From Ignavibacteria bacterium (GTDB lineage Bacteria; Bacteroidota; Ignavibacteria; Kapaibacteriales; Kapaibacteriaceae): DNA of 64,000 nucleotides. How positions within the stretch are numbered: position 1 is the first letter of the stretch; the number at the start of each line of letters is the position of its first letter. Shown one piece after another: positions 1-8,506 of this stretch. Both the position numbers and the translations under genes were made by a program. The stretch spans positions 186,001 through 250,000 of the forward strand of contig JADJIQ010000002.1 of NCBI GenBank assembly GCA_016707005.1. The letters run 5' to 3'. The notes beneath the pieces were generated by a model. That model saw only the letters and a list, made by a program, of their open reading frames with translations. It did no database searches and was not told where the DNA came from.

Positions 1-1268
1 CTGGTGGTGACGATGAACTGTCCGCCCGCCTGCAACACGCCCCCTGTCTCCTGCTCTTCTCGTTTTGCAAAGAGCTGACCATAGGCCTGCTGCATTGCAG
101 GAGTGAACACCGGTTCTCGAGTGGATGGGAAGGGGCTTGCTGAACGCTCAGAAGATCTCGACAGGATCTCACCGGTGTAGCGATTGATCACCATGCTCGA
201 TCCGTCGGCCTGCGTTGGAAGCGACTGCAACGGCCGACTCGCAAGCGGCACGTCTCCAAGGAAACTTGGGATCACGTTGGCCTGCGACAGGACCTTGGTA
301 ACGGCCTGCTGCACGAGTAAGTAGGCCTGACGTTCATCTTCGAACTTCACTTCCTGCTTTTGCGGATGGACGTTCACATCAACACGATGAGGGTCCACTG
401 AAACATGCAACACAAAGACCGGATGTTGTCCGGCATCCAAGAGGTGTTCGTAGGCAGAGGCAACGGCATGTGCCAGAGACCTGCTTACGATCGGCCTGTT
501 GTTGAGGAAGAGAAACTGTCCACTCCTGCTCTGCCGTGCCACATGGGGCAGTCCAACAAAGCCGGTGATGGTGAAGCCCCCTTCCGACATATCAACGGGC
601 ACAAGGGCTCGTGATGCGTCGAGAGAGAGGATGTCAGAGATACGTCGGCGCAGGTCTCCCGGACGAACATCGAAGACGAGTGATTGGTTGTCGTAGAAGA
701 TGAATCGCACGTCCGGACGTGCAAGTGCCATGCGTTGCATGGTCTCGCTCACATGACGGAACTCAGTTAGATCGGCCTTGAGGAATTTGCGTCGCGCAGG
801 AACGTTGTAGAACAGACTCCGCACAAGAACCTGGGTACCAACATCTGTGGCAGATGCACGCAGGTCAGGCGTCTGACCCGGACGTGAAAGCAACGTCCAC
901 CCTGTCTCGTCATCACTCCGCCGAGTGCGGATCTCCACATCGGACACAGCTGCGATCGAGGCCATTGCCTCTCCGCGGAAGCCCAGCGTACGAATGGCAT
1001 GGAGGTCTTCTTCCGTGGAGATCTTACTTGTGGCGTGACGGATCACGCTGAGCTCAAGATCACTCTTGGACATTCCTGAGCCGTTATCGATCACGTGGAT
1101 GAGCTGTTTGCCTGCTTCACGCACGATGACGGTTACGGACGTTGCGCCGGCGTCAACGGCATTCTCCACCAACTCCTTCACCGCAGATTCCGGACGTTGC
1201 ACAACCTCGCCCGCCGCGATCTGGTTAGCAAGGTGGTCCGGCAGGATGTGGATCGTATGATCGGTCAT
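1..1268 (-). CDS. mutL: DNA mismatch repair protein MutL (3' end beyond window)
   Basis: The frame is open from the ATG at 1268 to the left edge, so the C-terminal dimerisation/endonuclease part is missing. The N-terminus carries the GHKL ATPase motifs of MutL: ANQIAAGEVVQRP, ELVENAVDAGA, DNGSGM and RTLGFRGEAMASI. The transducer domain follows, with HPQKQEVKF near residue 320. MutL links MutS mismatch recognition to strand incision and removal in the cytoplasm. The start overlaps the stop of the upstream CrtC-like gene by ATGA, which suggests translational coupling. I am sure of the family; whether this MutL has the endonuclease motif cannot be seen here. Confidence 0.95.
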   Translation of the reverse strand, partial: MTDHTIHILPDHLANQIAAGEVVQRPESAVKELVENAVDAGATSVTVIVREAGKQLIHVIDNGSGMSKSDLELSVIRHATSKISTEEDLHAIRTLGFRGEAMASIAAVSDVEIRTRRSDDETGWTLLSRPGQTPDLRASATDVGTQVLVRSLFYNVPARRKFLKADLTEFRHVSETMQRMALARPDVRFIFYDNQSLVFDVRPGDLRRRISDILSLDASRALVPVDMSEGGFTITGFVGLPHVARQSRSGQFLFLNNRPIVSRSLAHAVASAYEHLLDAGQHPVFVLHVSVDPHRVDVNVHPQKQEVKFEDERQAYLLVQQAVTKVLSQANVIPSFLGDVPLASRPLQSLPTQADGSSMVINRYTGEILSRSSERSASPFPSTREPVFTPAMQQAYGQLFAKREEQETGGVLQAGGQFIVTT

Positions 1269-2251
1269 GGAGTTGAAGAGCTTCGGTGAAATATCCACGG
1301 CAGTCGAAGGAAGGGGCGGATCCATCGCGCGCGCAATCGTCGCACGTGCATGAATTCCGACGTCCCGCTCCCAATATCAACGCCGTTGAGCGTCCAACGC
1401 GAAATATACCTCTGATAGAACGGACCGTTCTCACAGGCCCGCACATTGTCGCAGATGAGCAGGCGCCGAACGCCATCAGCACCCAGTCCATGGATCATCA
1501 CGCGGCGGTGCAGGGAAAGCCCCATAAAACTCAGCCACGGATATTCATAGGTGAAGTCTACGTCTGTCCACGGCGTCACAAGCCCCCTATCATCCACTTC
1601 TCCCACCCACGAAAACGGCGTGGTTGCGTTTGGAGTAGCGAGGTAGACGTAGGTGCGGTCAGATGCGTGGACGCGGCCCCAGAACCACTCACGAAAGTCA
1701 TCGGACATCGCCCGCCTACCCATGTTATGGTCATGATAGGCCAGGGTCTCGAACGTCTCGTCAACTGTCGTTCGTCCGCCCTCCGCAAGCTCGATATGCA
1801 CGGTACACGGACTGCGGGGCGCGGCCAACACCCACCCATGATCGGCAGTGAACTCCTCCGTTGAGGGGGCTGCCCCTTCTCCGGAGAGAACCACCTCTAC
1901 ACGTGCAGAGCGTTTGATCCCAGGCATCGTTGCATCGATACGGCACACATGCCGCCCTTCATCCAGCTTTGTGAACTCTGCCTTCCCCGACGGATCATCG
2001 AGCGGTTCACCGGCGAATGCAAAGGCAACACGAACACCGCGGTGATAGACGCTGAGGGAATACCCCCCGGTGAGGTCATTGGGATCGTCGAGGTAATTTG
2101 GCGACATCGGCATCCCTCGGAAGACGATCATCACCACGCCCCATTCAGCATCTGCAGACAAAGCATCCACATACCACCACTCATACGCGCCCGGTCCGTT
2201 GAGGTGATGGCACGAATCGTGAGGATATCCTGTTAGTAGCTGCATGCACAA
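1265..2251 (-). CDS. CrtC/AttH-family hydratase-like protein
   Basis: This 328-residue protein opens with GAYEWWYVDALS and continues with a bilobed lipocalin-like pattern. That is the signature of the carotenoid 1,2-hydratase (CrtC)/AttH superfamily, whose members add water to the terminal double bond of acyclic carotenoids or act on other lipids. No signal peptide is evident. The neighbour at 2338, transcribed divergently, is a glycosyltransferase of the type that decorates carotenoids, so a role in carotenoid end-group modification is a fair inference. No other carotenoid genes are in the window. The start at 2251 is the first ATG; a second ATG two codons later is equally possible. Its stop overlaps the mutL start. 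Confidence 0.65.
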   Translation of the reverse strand: MCMQLLTGYPHDSCHHLNGPGAYEWWYVDALSADAEWGVVMIVFRGMPMSPNYLDDPNDLTGGYSLSVYHRGVRVAFAFAGEPLDDPSGKAEFTKLDEGRHVCRIDATMPGIKRSARVEVVLSGEGAAPSTEEFTADHGWVLAAPRSPCTVHIELAEGGRTTVDETFETLAYHDHNMGRRAMSDDFREWFWGRVHASDRTYVYLATPNATTPFSWVGEVDDRGLVTPWTDVDFTYEYPWLSFMGLSLHRRVMIHGLGADGVRRLLICDNVRACENGPFYQRYISRWTLNGVDIGSGTSEFMHVRRLRARWIRPFLRLPWIFHRSSSTP

Positions 2252-2256
2252 AAATA

Positions 2257-2337
2257 GTCACCCCGAGCGTAGTCGAGGGGCGAAGAGGCGAAAAGGCGAA
2301 GAGGCACTCCATAACGTCATAATGTCATAACGTCATA
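2257..2337. repeat. Dispersed CCGAGCG element plus GTCATAA array
   Basis: The gap between the divergent CrtC-like and glycosyltransferase genes is made almost only of repeats. One short copy of the dispersed element (GTCACCCCGAGCG...AGTCGAGG) lies at 2257-2280. AGGCGAA-type units follow at 2281-2305, then units of GTCATAA(T/C) from 2314 on. The last unit supplies the ATG of the glycosyltransferase. Both promoters must lie in or next to this repeat DNA. Confidence 0.85.
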
Positions 2338-3501
2338 ATGTCATATCTACTTGCTTACAATCTTGTGATCGCAGCCATCACCATTGCATTGGCATTGGTG
2401 AGCATCTATAATCTGCGTCGGTTTGCGCGTATGCCGTCGTCAAAGGGGCTTAGTGTTGCACCCGATGAAACATTGGTGTCGATCCTCGTTCCGGCACGGA
2501 ATGAAGAGCGGTGTATCGAAGCATGCGTGCGATCCCTCTGTGAGCAGGACCACAAGAACACGGAAGTGATCGTCCTCAATGACGCGTCAACAGATGCTAC
2601 CGGTGAGATCCTTTCGCGGCTCACCGGGGAGTTTCCGCATCTGCGCGTGATAGAAGGAGCCCCTTTACCAAATGGATGGGTCGGGAAATCCTGGGCGTGT
2701 CAACAACTATCGATTCAGGCAAGGGGCGAGACATTGATCTTCACCGATGCCGATACAACGCACCGTCCGGATATGGTACGCAGGGCACGCGCGTATATGA
2801 CTCAGAACAACATCGCATTGTTCTCGCTGGTGCCGTATCAGGTGCTTGGGTCGATCGGTGAACACATTGTGATACCAATGGTTCATGTGCTGTACTTCGC
2901 CTATCTGCCCAACGACCTCATTCTGCAGAACAAACGTGTATCGCTTTCGGCAGCGAATGGACAGTTCATGTGTTTCACCCGTGATGCCTATGAGAAGGTT
3001 GGTGGGCATGAGAGTGTGAGGTCGACGTTGGTAGAAGATGTCTTTCTTGCGAAGGAAGTGAAACGTGCCGGACTTCGCATTGCCCTTGTTGACGGAACCG
3101 ATGCAGTAGAGTGTCGCATGTATACCAATGCACGAGAGGTAACGGAAGGTTTTTCAAAGAATTTCTTCCCTGCCACCAACTACAATCTCCCGCTGACCGT
3201 CCTCTTCCTGGTTCATGTGCTCACGACCTATGTTCTGCCACTGCCAATGGCCGTCTATGGTTTTGTGATCGGTGACGATCGCATCATGGGATTGGCGTTG
3301 TTGCAGCTTGGTTTGGGAGCACTCATCAGACTCCTCATCAGCAAACGATTCTCTATGCCGTGGTGGCACATGTTCCTTCAACCTCTCACCGGTCTGTGGT
3401 CCACGATCATCGGTGTGAACTCCATCCGGTGGGCCTATTCACGAACGGGCTCTCGATGGAAGGGGCGCTCCTACGATACCAAGGGACAGTCACATGCGTG
3501 A
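2338..3501 (+). CDS. Membrane glycosyltransferase family 2 (CrtQ/CruC-like)
   Basis: 387 residues with an N-terminal membrane helix (about 5-25), a GT2 domain from about 45 and two or three C-terminal membrane helices (about 275-360). Seen motifs are VSILVPARNEE, the nucleotide-binding DDAS-like LNDAST, the DAD-type TDADT, and VEDVFLAKEV. This layout is that of GT2 enzymes that glycosylate carotenoids or hopanoid-type lipids on the cytoplasmic membrane face. Next to a CrtC-like gene, a carotenoid glycosyltransferase is the best guess. The start codon lies inside the upstream GTCATAA array and no Shine-Dalgarno sequence is visible. The stop overlaps the next gene by 8 bp. Confidence 0.75.
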   Translation: MSYLLAYNLVIAAITIALALVSIYNLRRFARMPSSKGLSVAPDETLVSILVPARNEERCIEACVRSLCEQDHKNTEVIVLNDASTDATGEILSRLTGEFPHLRVIEGAPLPNGWVGKSWACQQLSIQARGETLIFTDADTTHRPDMVRRARAYMTQNNIALFSLVPYQVLGSIGEHIVIPMVHVLYFAYLPNDLILQNKRVSLSAANGQFMCFTRDAYEKVGGHESVRSTLVEDVFLAKEVKRAGLRIALVDGTDAVECRMYTNAREVTEGFSKNFFPATNYNLPLTVLFLVHVLTTYVLPLPMAVYGFVIGDDRIMGLALLQLGLGALIRLLISKRFSMPWWHMFLQPLTGLWSTIIGVNSIRWAYSRTGSRWKGRSYDTKGQSHA

Positions 3502-3895
3502 ACCAACCGACGGCGAAAAACTTCTCGACCTCTTTCTGCTACGCACCAAGGAACCCGAGTATGCGGTAGACATGCCGTTCTACACTACGGGGTCGATCGT
3601 TGCTGCCGCTCTCATGCGTGTTGCCATCCTTGGTGTTGCAAGCATCATCCTGAGTCAGTGGATGGATTCCACCAAGGTCTGGTGGTTCGCCATGATCACT
3701 CTCTGGGCCATCGGCGTCTTCCCTGCCTGGCTACAGTATCAGCGATTCCACGAGAAGATCGAGAAGATCACAGATGGCACGTTATGCGGTGCATGCAGAC
3801 ACTTCAACGCCACCAACCAACTGTGCATGATCTTGGACGAACACGTCACCAACGAACACCCACCATGCGAAGGCGAGGCGTGGGAACCGCGGTGA
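3494..3895 (+). CDS. Small two-helix membrane protein with Cys cluster
   Basis: I do not recognise this 133-residue protein as a named family. Two hydrophobic helices (about 32-55 and 62-82) form an N-terminal hairpin. A soluble tail holds CGACRHFN...CMILDEH...PPCEG, four cysteines spaced like a small metal or Fe-S site. It overlaps the end of the glycosyltransferase by 8 bp, so the two are co-translated, and it may anchor or assist that enzyme. It ends two bases from the convergent GWxTD gene with no room for a terminator. Confidence 0.7.
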   Translation: MREPTDGEKLLDLFLLRTKEPEYAVDMPFYTTGSIVAAALMRVAILGVASIILSQWMDSTKVWWFAMITLWAIGVFPAWLQYQRFHEKIEKITDGTLCGACRHFNATNQLCMILDEHVTNEHPPCEGEAWEPR

Positions 3896-5260
3896 TCACC
3901 TCACGTTCACCAGTTTGTAGTAGCCGCGGTCATTGACCTCGAACGTGAACGTCTGCTTGATGCCGGTATCGTAGCGCCAGATCTCTTGCGACCCCTTGTT
4001 GGTGAGGTTCTTCTTGATGTCCGTTGGTTGACCATACAGGACGTAGACCTTACCACGATCTGATTGTGCACCGTCCGGCTCGGCGATGGTACTGAAAGCA
4101 AAGAAGGCGTTGTCTACTCGACGGAAGTATTCGGCCATACGCTCGTTGAACGTAGTAGCCTGCGTGGGATCCTGAGCGCGCCACCAGTTCATCAGGGCTT
4201 CCCTGTTCTCTGCAGCACTGCCTGCACTGAGAGAATCGATGGTCTCATCCCTACAGATGAAACGCATGGACTCTATGGCGTAATCGATGGTCCGCAGTGA
4301 GAACGGCATCATCTCCCAGACGATCTGGAACTTCATGCTGATGGTGTCTGAGGTACCCTTGCGAACAAGTTCCAAGACATACTTCCCCGGGACCATTGAC
4401 CCAAGGGGGATGTCCACTTCGACCGTTGCAATAGGACGCGTCGGTACCTTTTGTTCTACCATCTCGAGATACGCTGCATCACTTGACGACGCAGATGCAA
4501 CACGCGGAAAACGGTCGCGCTCTGACGTCACTTCTCCGGCAACGTCTCCAACCTTCCACCATCGGATATCCCGTGGGTCCCACGGCATCTGCTTGATGGT
4601 GTAGTCGTAGGTAGTCTCAACCGAATCTCCGAGCAGAACCAAAGCCCGCGCACTCGCCGGACCAAAGGGCAGATTGTTGCTGAACACAAAGAGGCGCACC
4701 ATCTCCTTGCCGTTGACGCTCACTGGTTCGCCAAAGACCGGCGGCGTGAGCTGACGTGTAGGTTTACGCGGAGTAAACGATACTGGCGGCAGTTTGATCT
4801 TCTTTTGATTGCTTTCCTTCTGCGATAAGATCTCAAGCGTGATCACATATGTGCCTGGCCCTACAACCAACCGCTGCCAGCCGTAGTGGAAGTCTACCTT
4901 GCTGTTCGTCTGCTCAAAGGTGTTGGTGAAGGCCTGGTCCTCCCACCGCACGCGCTGACGGATCACACCAAGGGTATCACGTAGCTCGATACTCACCACC
5001 ATGTCCGCACTATAGTTGCCACGCACTTCACCCGTGCTCAACACCTTGGTGAAACTGAGAAAGTCGTTTGCCATGCGGAAGAACACAGCAATGGCCGCTG
5101 AATCCGGCTGTTCCACCGGGACAACGTAGGCATCGGCGTAGAACCGGTCTCCGTAATCTATCAGCATCGTTCGATTCTTGATCGTCTGCTGCCCCTGCCC
5201 CATCATCATTGACGGCAAGAGAGAGAGAACAAGGATCAGGAGGGGGCGGAACAGACTCAT
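3896..5260 (-). CDS. GWxTD-domain secreted protein
   Basis: 454 residues with a signal peptide (hydrophobic residues 5-18, ending ...MMGQGQ) and a beta-rich middle. The C-terminal third matches the GWxTD domain of Bacteroidota/Acidobacteriota: NWWRAQDPT, EYFRRVDNAFFAF, then SDRGKVYVLYGQPTDI and EIWRYD. The motif that names the family is degenerate here (GAQSDRG in place of GWxTDRG). The function of the domain is unknown; members are exported and probably periplasmic. Its start overlaps the ruvX stop (ATGAG), placing it last in the run histidine kinase-ruvX-GWxTD. Confidence 0.85.
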   Translation of the reverse strand: MSLFRPLLILVLSLLPSMMMGQGQQTIKNRTMLIDYGDRFYADAYVVPVEQPDSAAIAVFFRMANDFLSFTKVLSTGEVRGNYSADMVVSIELRDTLGVIRQRVRWEDQAFTNTFEQTNSKVDFHYGWQRLVVGPGTYVITLEILSQKESNQKKIKLPPVSFTPRKPTRQLTPPVFGEPVSVNGKEMVRLFVFSNNLPFGPASARALVLLGDSVETTYDYTIKQMPWDPRDIRWWKVGDVAGEVTSERDRFPRVASASSSDAAYLEMVEQKVPTRPIATVEVDIPLGSMVPGKYVLELVRKGTSDTISMKFQIVWEMMPFSLRTIDYAIESMRFICRDETIDSLSAGSAAENREALMNWWRAQDPTQATTFNERMAEYFRRVDNAFFAFSTIAEPDGAQSDRGKVYVLYGQPTDIKKNLTNKGSQEIWRYDTGIKQTFTFEVNDRGYYKLVNVR

Positions 5261-5721
5261 AGGTTTTGCGGAGTAATGGAGCGGACCTCTTGTATCGCAT
5301 CGCGGAGGATCACAGCAGCGGCCATCTGATCCTTAACGCCCTTGGTCTGACGTTTCTTCTTCTTCACACCGGTTGCGACCATGATGGACCGTGCTTCCTT
5401 CGTTGAGAATGCTTCGTCTACTTCATACACCGGCAATGACGTATGCATGCGCAATTCAGTGACAAATCGTTCGATGGTTTCGATGATGGGCGTGGTTCGG
5501 TCATCATGATGCCGTGGCACGCCAACCAATACCACCTCTGTCCTGTCCTGGGCGAACTGCTGCACGAGGCGGTCCATCACGCCGGGCGTGTTATCCACTA
5601 CCGGACGCGTTGAGACAACGATATGCATCTCATCACACACAGCCACACCAATGCGACGCATCCCAAAATCGATGGCACAAAGTCTCTTCCCGTTGAGGGA
5701 GAGCAACTCGTCGCGCGTCAT
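5257..5721 (-). CDS. ruvX: Holliday junction resolvase-like RuvX/YqgF
   Basis: 154 residues, close to the usual 135-150. The RNase H-like fold shows in IDFGMRRIGVAV (first catalytic Asp), VVLVGVPRHHDD in the middle strand and VYEVDEAFSTKEA (second acidic site). The C-terminal region KGVKDQMAAAVILRDAI holds the third catalytic Asp. Family members process the 5' end of pre-16S rRNA and have also been linked to Holliday junction cleavage. It overlaps both neighbours by 4 bp, so it is part of one transcript with the upstream sensor kinase. Confidence 0.93.
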   Translation of the reverse strand: MTRDELLSLNGKRLCAIDFGMRRIGVAVCDEMHIVVSTRPVVDNTPGVMDRLVQQFAQDRTEVVLVGVPRHHDDRTTPIIETIERFVTELRMHTSLPVYEVDEAFSTKEARSIMVATGVKKKKRQTKGVKDQMAAAVILRDAIQEVRSITPQNL

Positions 5722-7997
5722 GCCTCCACCTCTTCTAATGCCCTGCCGGCGCGTTGCCGCACGTCCATCTCATGCGGAAGTCGGAAGATCACCTGCGTAC
5801 CAACGCCTGGCTCGCTCGACACACGGAGCGAACCTCCATGGAGATTCATCACGTGCTGCATGATCATCGTACCGATGCCCGTGCCGGTTCCGTCCTTTGC
5901 CGTGGTGAAGTATGGCTTCATCATGTTCGACATCGTTTCAGCGTCCATCCCAACACCGGTGTCACTTACGCGGATAAAGACGTTCGCTCGATCGAACCAC
6001 GTAGCGATCTCCACCGTGCCCGGTTTCCCTCGCAATGACTTGATGGCATTCTCAACCGCATTACGCACCGCTCGCGAAACTTTAAGTCGGTCAACATTCA
6101 TCATCGTGCCGCGGAGCTTCATAGCAAACGTCACATGTGGGAACATCGCCGGATCGAATTCATGTCGGATCTCCGTACACAGCTCTGCACTATGCACGGG
6201 TATACGCATGATGTCCTCAGATCGTCCAACACTCACCAAGTCTCTCACACGCTGAATGAGTACGCCAACTTGGAACAGGATACGACGTCGGCGTTCGGTA
6301 TTGCGCGGATCACCATCATCGCCCAATTGCTCAGCATTCAGCCTGATGGTTGAGAGATTCGTCTGCATATCATGGGCAAGCTGCGCCCAGTTTACAAGTC
6401 TGCGACGTTCAAGTGCCTCGGTGATATCCACGCCGGTGATGATCGACCCAACGGATCTGCCTACCAATCCGATCAGGGGCACGGAGGTAAAAACATACTC
6501 CCGCTGTTCATGGGATTCCGTGATGGCGATCTTCTCCGACAATGCAGCGCGGGACGTCTGGACTTGGGAGAGGAAGTGGGTAAGGGGCTCCAAGCCCGAC
6601 CTCTGAGTATAGGAACGAAAGAGTCTCCGCATCGGGACACTCTTTGTGATGCGCAGAAGTTTCGCTGCCCGTTCATTCGTTCGAACAAGCCGGCCATTAC
6701 CATCAAGAACAAAGACAAGTCCTGCACCCGGGATGTCGATCATCGCATCAAAGAATCGTCGCTGACGCCAGTACAACAGCCATACGGTGATGAGCAGAAG
6801 GACAAGCACAAGCGGGACAACAAATCGCAACACCGTATCGAGTGCGCGCCAAAGGAACCACAACGTATGTGTCGATCGATCGAGTAGATACGATGTGGTA
6901 CGCGACGAGACCACCAACCTCGTCCCACTCATGAACGACTCACTCGTTGCTCCAACGGAAAGGGGCATTGCATCACGCGAGATGATCGTCCCATCAAGAA
7001 GCATCGTCACCAATCCACCCGTGAACACAACAACGATCGTGTCACCGTGCGCTACAACACTCTTCGCCGACCCGTAGTCACCCGGGATGGTTGTTCCCCT
7101 CGGCAGCACTTCCGGTACATCATTCGCATCGGTGATCACGAGTTCCGGCACGCCGTTGCGCGTAGTGAGCATCGCAAGGACCATACCTGTTGGTAGCCAA
7201 ATGGGCCTGATCAGCGATTGATCAACAGGGATCGCGCGCGTGCCCGTGGAGAATGTGGTTGGCTCCAATAACGAGAACACTGTACCGCTCGCCCCCTCCA
7301 ATGTTGAGAGCATCATCACATACGGTCCAACCTGTTCGATCCGCGCGGACTCACTGGACGGTACAGATGTAGAGGCCATTGCTTGCAACGTACTATCGAT
7401 CACCGTCAGAAATGCCGATGCACCGATGGTATAAGCAAGGGCGATGCGAGACCGACCTTGACCTTGCAAAAAGGCAACGGCAAACACATTCTGTTCAAGG
7501 GGTGTCTGGTAAAGCCTGCCATCGAAGCGTTGCACGGCAACGACCGAGGAACCTACTTGGACAACGGCAATTGGGTCGGAGGGGGCTCCAAGCACGCGAA
7601 CGATGGTAGCAGCATCAACATCGGCATCCGCTTCAATGATGATCTCCGATGATGGAAGCGTCGAGAGCTGGCGATCGACAAGGCTTACGATCACTCTGCG
7701 ATATTCAACTCGGGCTACAAGAAATCCGTTCGACCATGGCATTGCATCACGAACGTCTTGACCGAGGAAGCCACTGATGCGGGAACGTCCATCAACTCCG
7801 ATGACCGTGAGCGCCGGAGAGGACCCCGACCAGACCGGACGAGGAGATACAACAAGGAGTCGAGATGGATCAGCAGCATCGGCAACCACACGCCCCTTCC
7901 ATGTAGAAGCGATCGAATAACTCAACGGCTCGGAGTGATCCGCCCATGCAGGACAGGTAAGCACCGCCAGCGCAATGATGATGCGGATCATCATCAT
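5718..7997 (-). CDS. Membrane sensor histidine kinase with extracytoplasmic sensor
   Basis: 759 residues: signal peptide 1-19, a long beta-rich periplasmic region 20-385 that reads like a WD/propeller sensor, a membrane helix at about 388-410, and a PAS domain at about 415-530. The phospho-acceptor region is LAHDMQTNLSTI with His near 542. The HATPase domain has an N box (RNAVENAI, about 645-652), G1 (DTGVGM, 679-684) and G2 (GTGTGIG, 703-709). It senses something outside the inner membrane and phosphorylates a response regulator, but no regulator gene is adjacent. It overlaps ispF upstream and ruvX downstream by 4 bp each, an unusual setting for a kinase. Confidence 0.85.
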   Translation of the reverse strand: MMMIRIIIALAVLTCPAWADHSEPLSYSIASTWKGRVVADAADPSRLLVVSPRPVWSGSSPALTVIGVDGRSRISGFLGQDVRDAMPWSNGFLVARVEYRRVIVSLVDRQLSTLPSSEIIIEADADVDAATIVRVLGAPSDPIAVVQVGSSVVAVQRFDGRLYQTPLEQNVFAVAFLQGQGRSRIALAYTIGASAFLTVIDSTLQAMASTSVPSSESARIEQVGPYVMMLSTLEGASGTVFSLLEPTTFSTGTRAIPVDQSLIRPIWLPTGMVLAMLTTRNGVPELVITDANDVPEVLPRGTTIPGDYGSAKSVVAHGDTIVVVFTGGLVTMLLDGTIISRDAMPLSVGATSESFMSGTRLVVSSRTTSYLLDRSTHTLWFLWRALDTVLRFVVPLVLVLLLITVWLLYWRQRRFFDAMIDIPGAGLVFVLDGNGRLVRTNERAAKLLRITKSVPMRRLFRSYTQRSGLEPLTHFLSQVQTSRAALSEKIAITESHEQREYVFTSVPLIGLVGRSVGSIITGVDITEALERRRLVNWAQLAHDMQTNLSTIRLNAEQLGDDGDPRNTERRRRILFQVGVLIQRVRDLVSVGRSEDIMRIPVHSAELCTEIRHEFDPAMFPHVTFAMKLRGTMMNVDRLKVSRAVRNAVENAIKSLRGKPGTVEIATWFDRANVFIRVSDTGVGMDAETMSNMMKPYFTTAKDGTGTGIGTMIMQHVMNLHGGSLRVSSEPGVGTQVIFRLPHEMDVRQRAGRALEEVEA

Positions 7998-8464
7998 GTA
8001 GGCTGCACCTCGCAGATCACGTAGGCATGCACCCCTTCTCTTCGGCCAACATATCCGATACGTTCACTCGTTGTTGCCTTCACAGCAACACGCTCGATCG
8101 GCAGACCGCACAAGCGTGCAATGTTCTCGCGCATGGTTTGCTTGAACGGCAGGATCTTGGGACTCTCCAACACCAGCGTACAATCGATGTTCACGATGTG
8201 GCAGTTCTGTTCCTTCACCAGTGCAACGGCATGTTCCACGAAGGCGGAACTAGGAGCCCCCTTCCATCGCGGGTCCGTATCAGGGAAGTGCTCTCCGATG
8301 TCACCAAGAGCCAGGGCTCCCAACAACGCATCAACGAGTGCATGGAACATCACATCACCGTCACTGTGAGCAACGGTGCCAAGGGGCGAGGGGATATCAA
8401 CCCCTCCGAGGACGAGCGACTCACCTTCTGCAAGGCGGTGCACGTCGAATCCAAAACCTACCAT
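7994..8464 (-). CDS. ispF: 2-C-methyl-D-erythritol 2,4-cyclodiphosphate synthase IspF
   Basis: 156 residues, full length. GFGFDVHRL at the N-terminus holds the Asp/His zinc ligands. HSDGDVMFHALVDALLGALALGDIGEHFPD is the family core and TTSERIGYVGRREGV the C-terminal CDP-binding part. It cyclises CDP-ME-2-phosphate in the MEP pathway to isoprenoids, which would feed quinones, carotenoids and the UppS substrate. Only about 40 bp separate its ATG from the divergent xseA start. Its antisense strand happens to be open as well. Confidence 0.96.
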   Translation of the reverse strand: MVGFGFDVHRLAEGESLVLGGVDIPSPLGTVAHSDGDVMFHALVDALLGALALGDIGEHFPDTDPRWKGAPSSAFVEHAVALVKEQNCHIVNIDCTLVLESPKILPFKQTMRENIARLCGLPIERVAVKATTSERIGYVGRREGVHAYVICEVQPT

Positions 8465-8506
8465 GTGGCAAATCTACGGGTAATGCGGAATGACGATCTT
8501 TGCAAC

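Noticed and set aside
8027..8506. In-frame open extension of xseA upstream through ispF
   Set aside because: It is the antisense of a well-supported ispF gene, has no family match, and the ATG at 8507 gives the usual XseA N-terminus.
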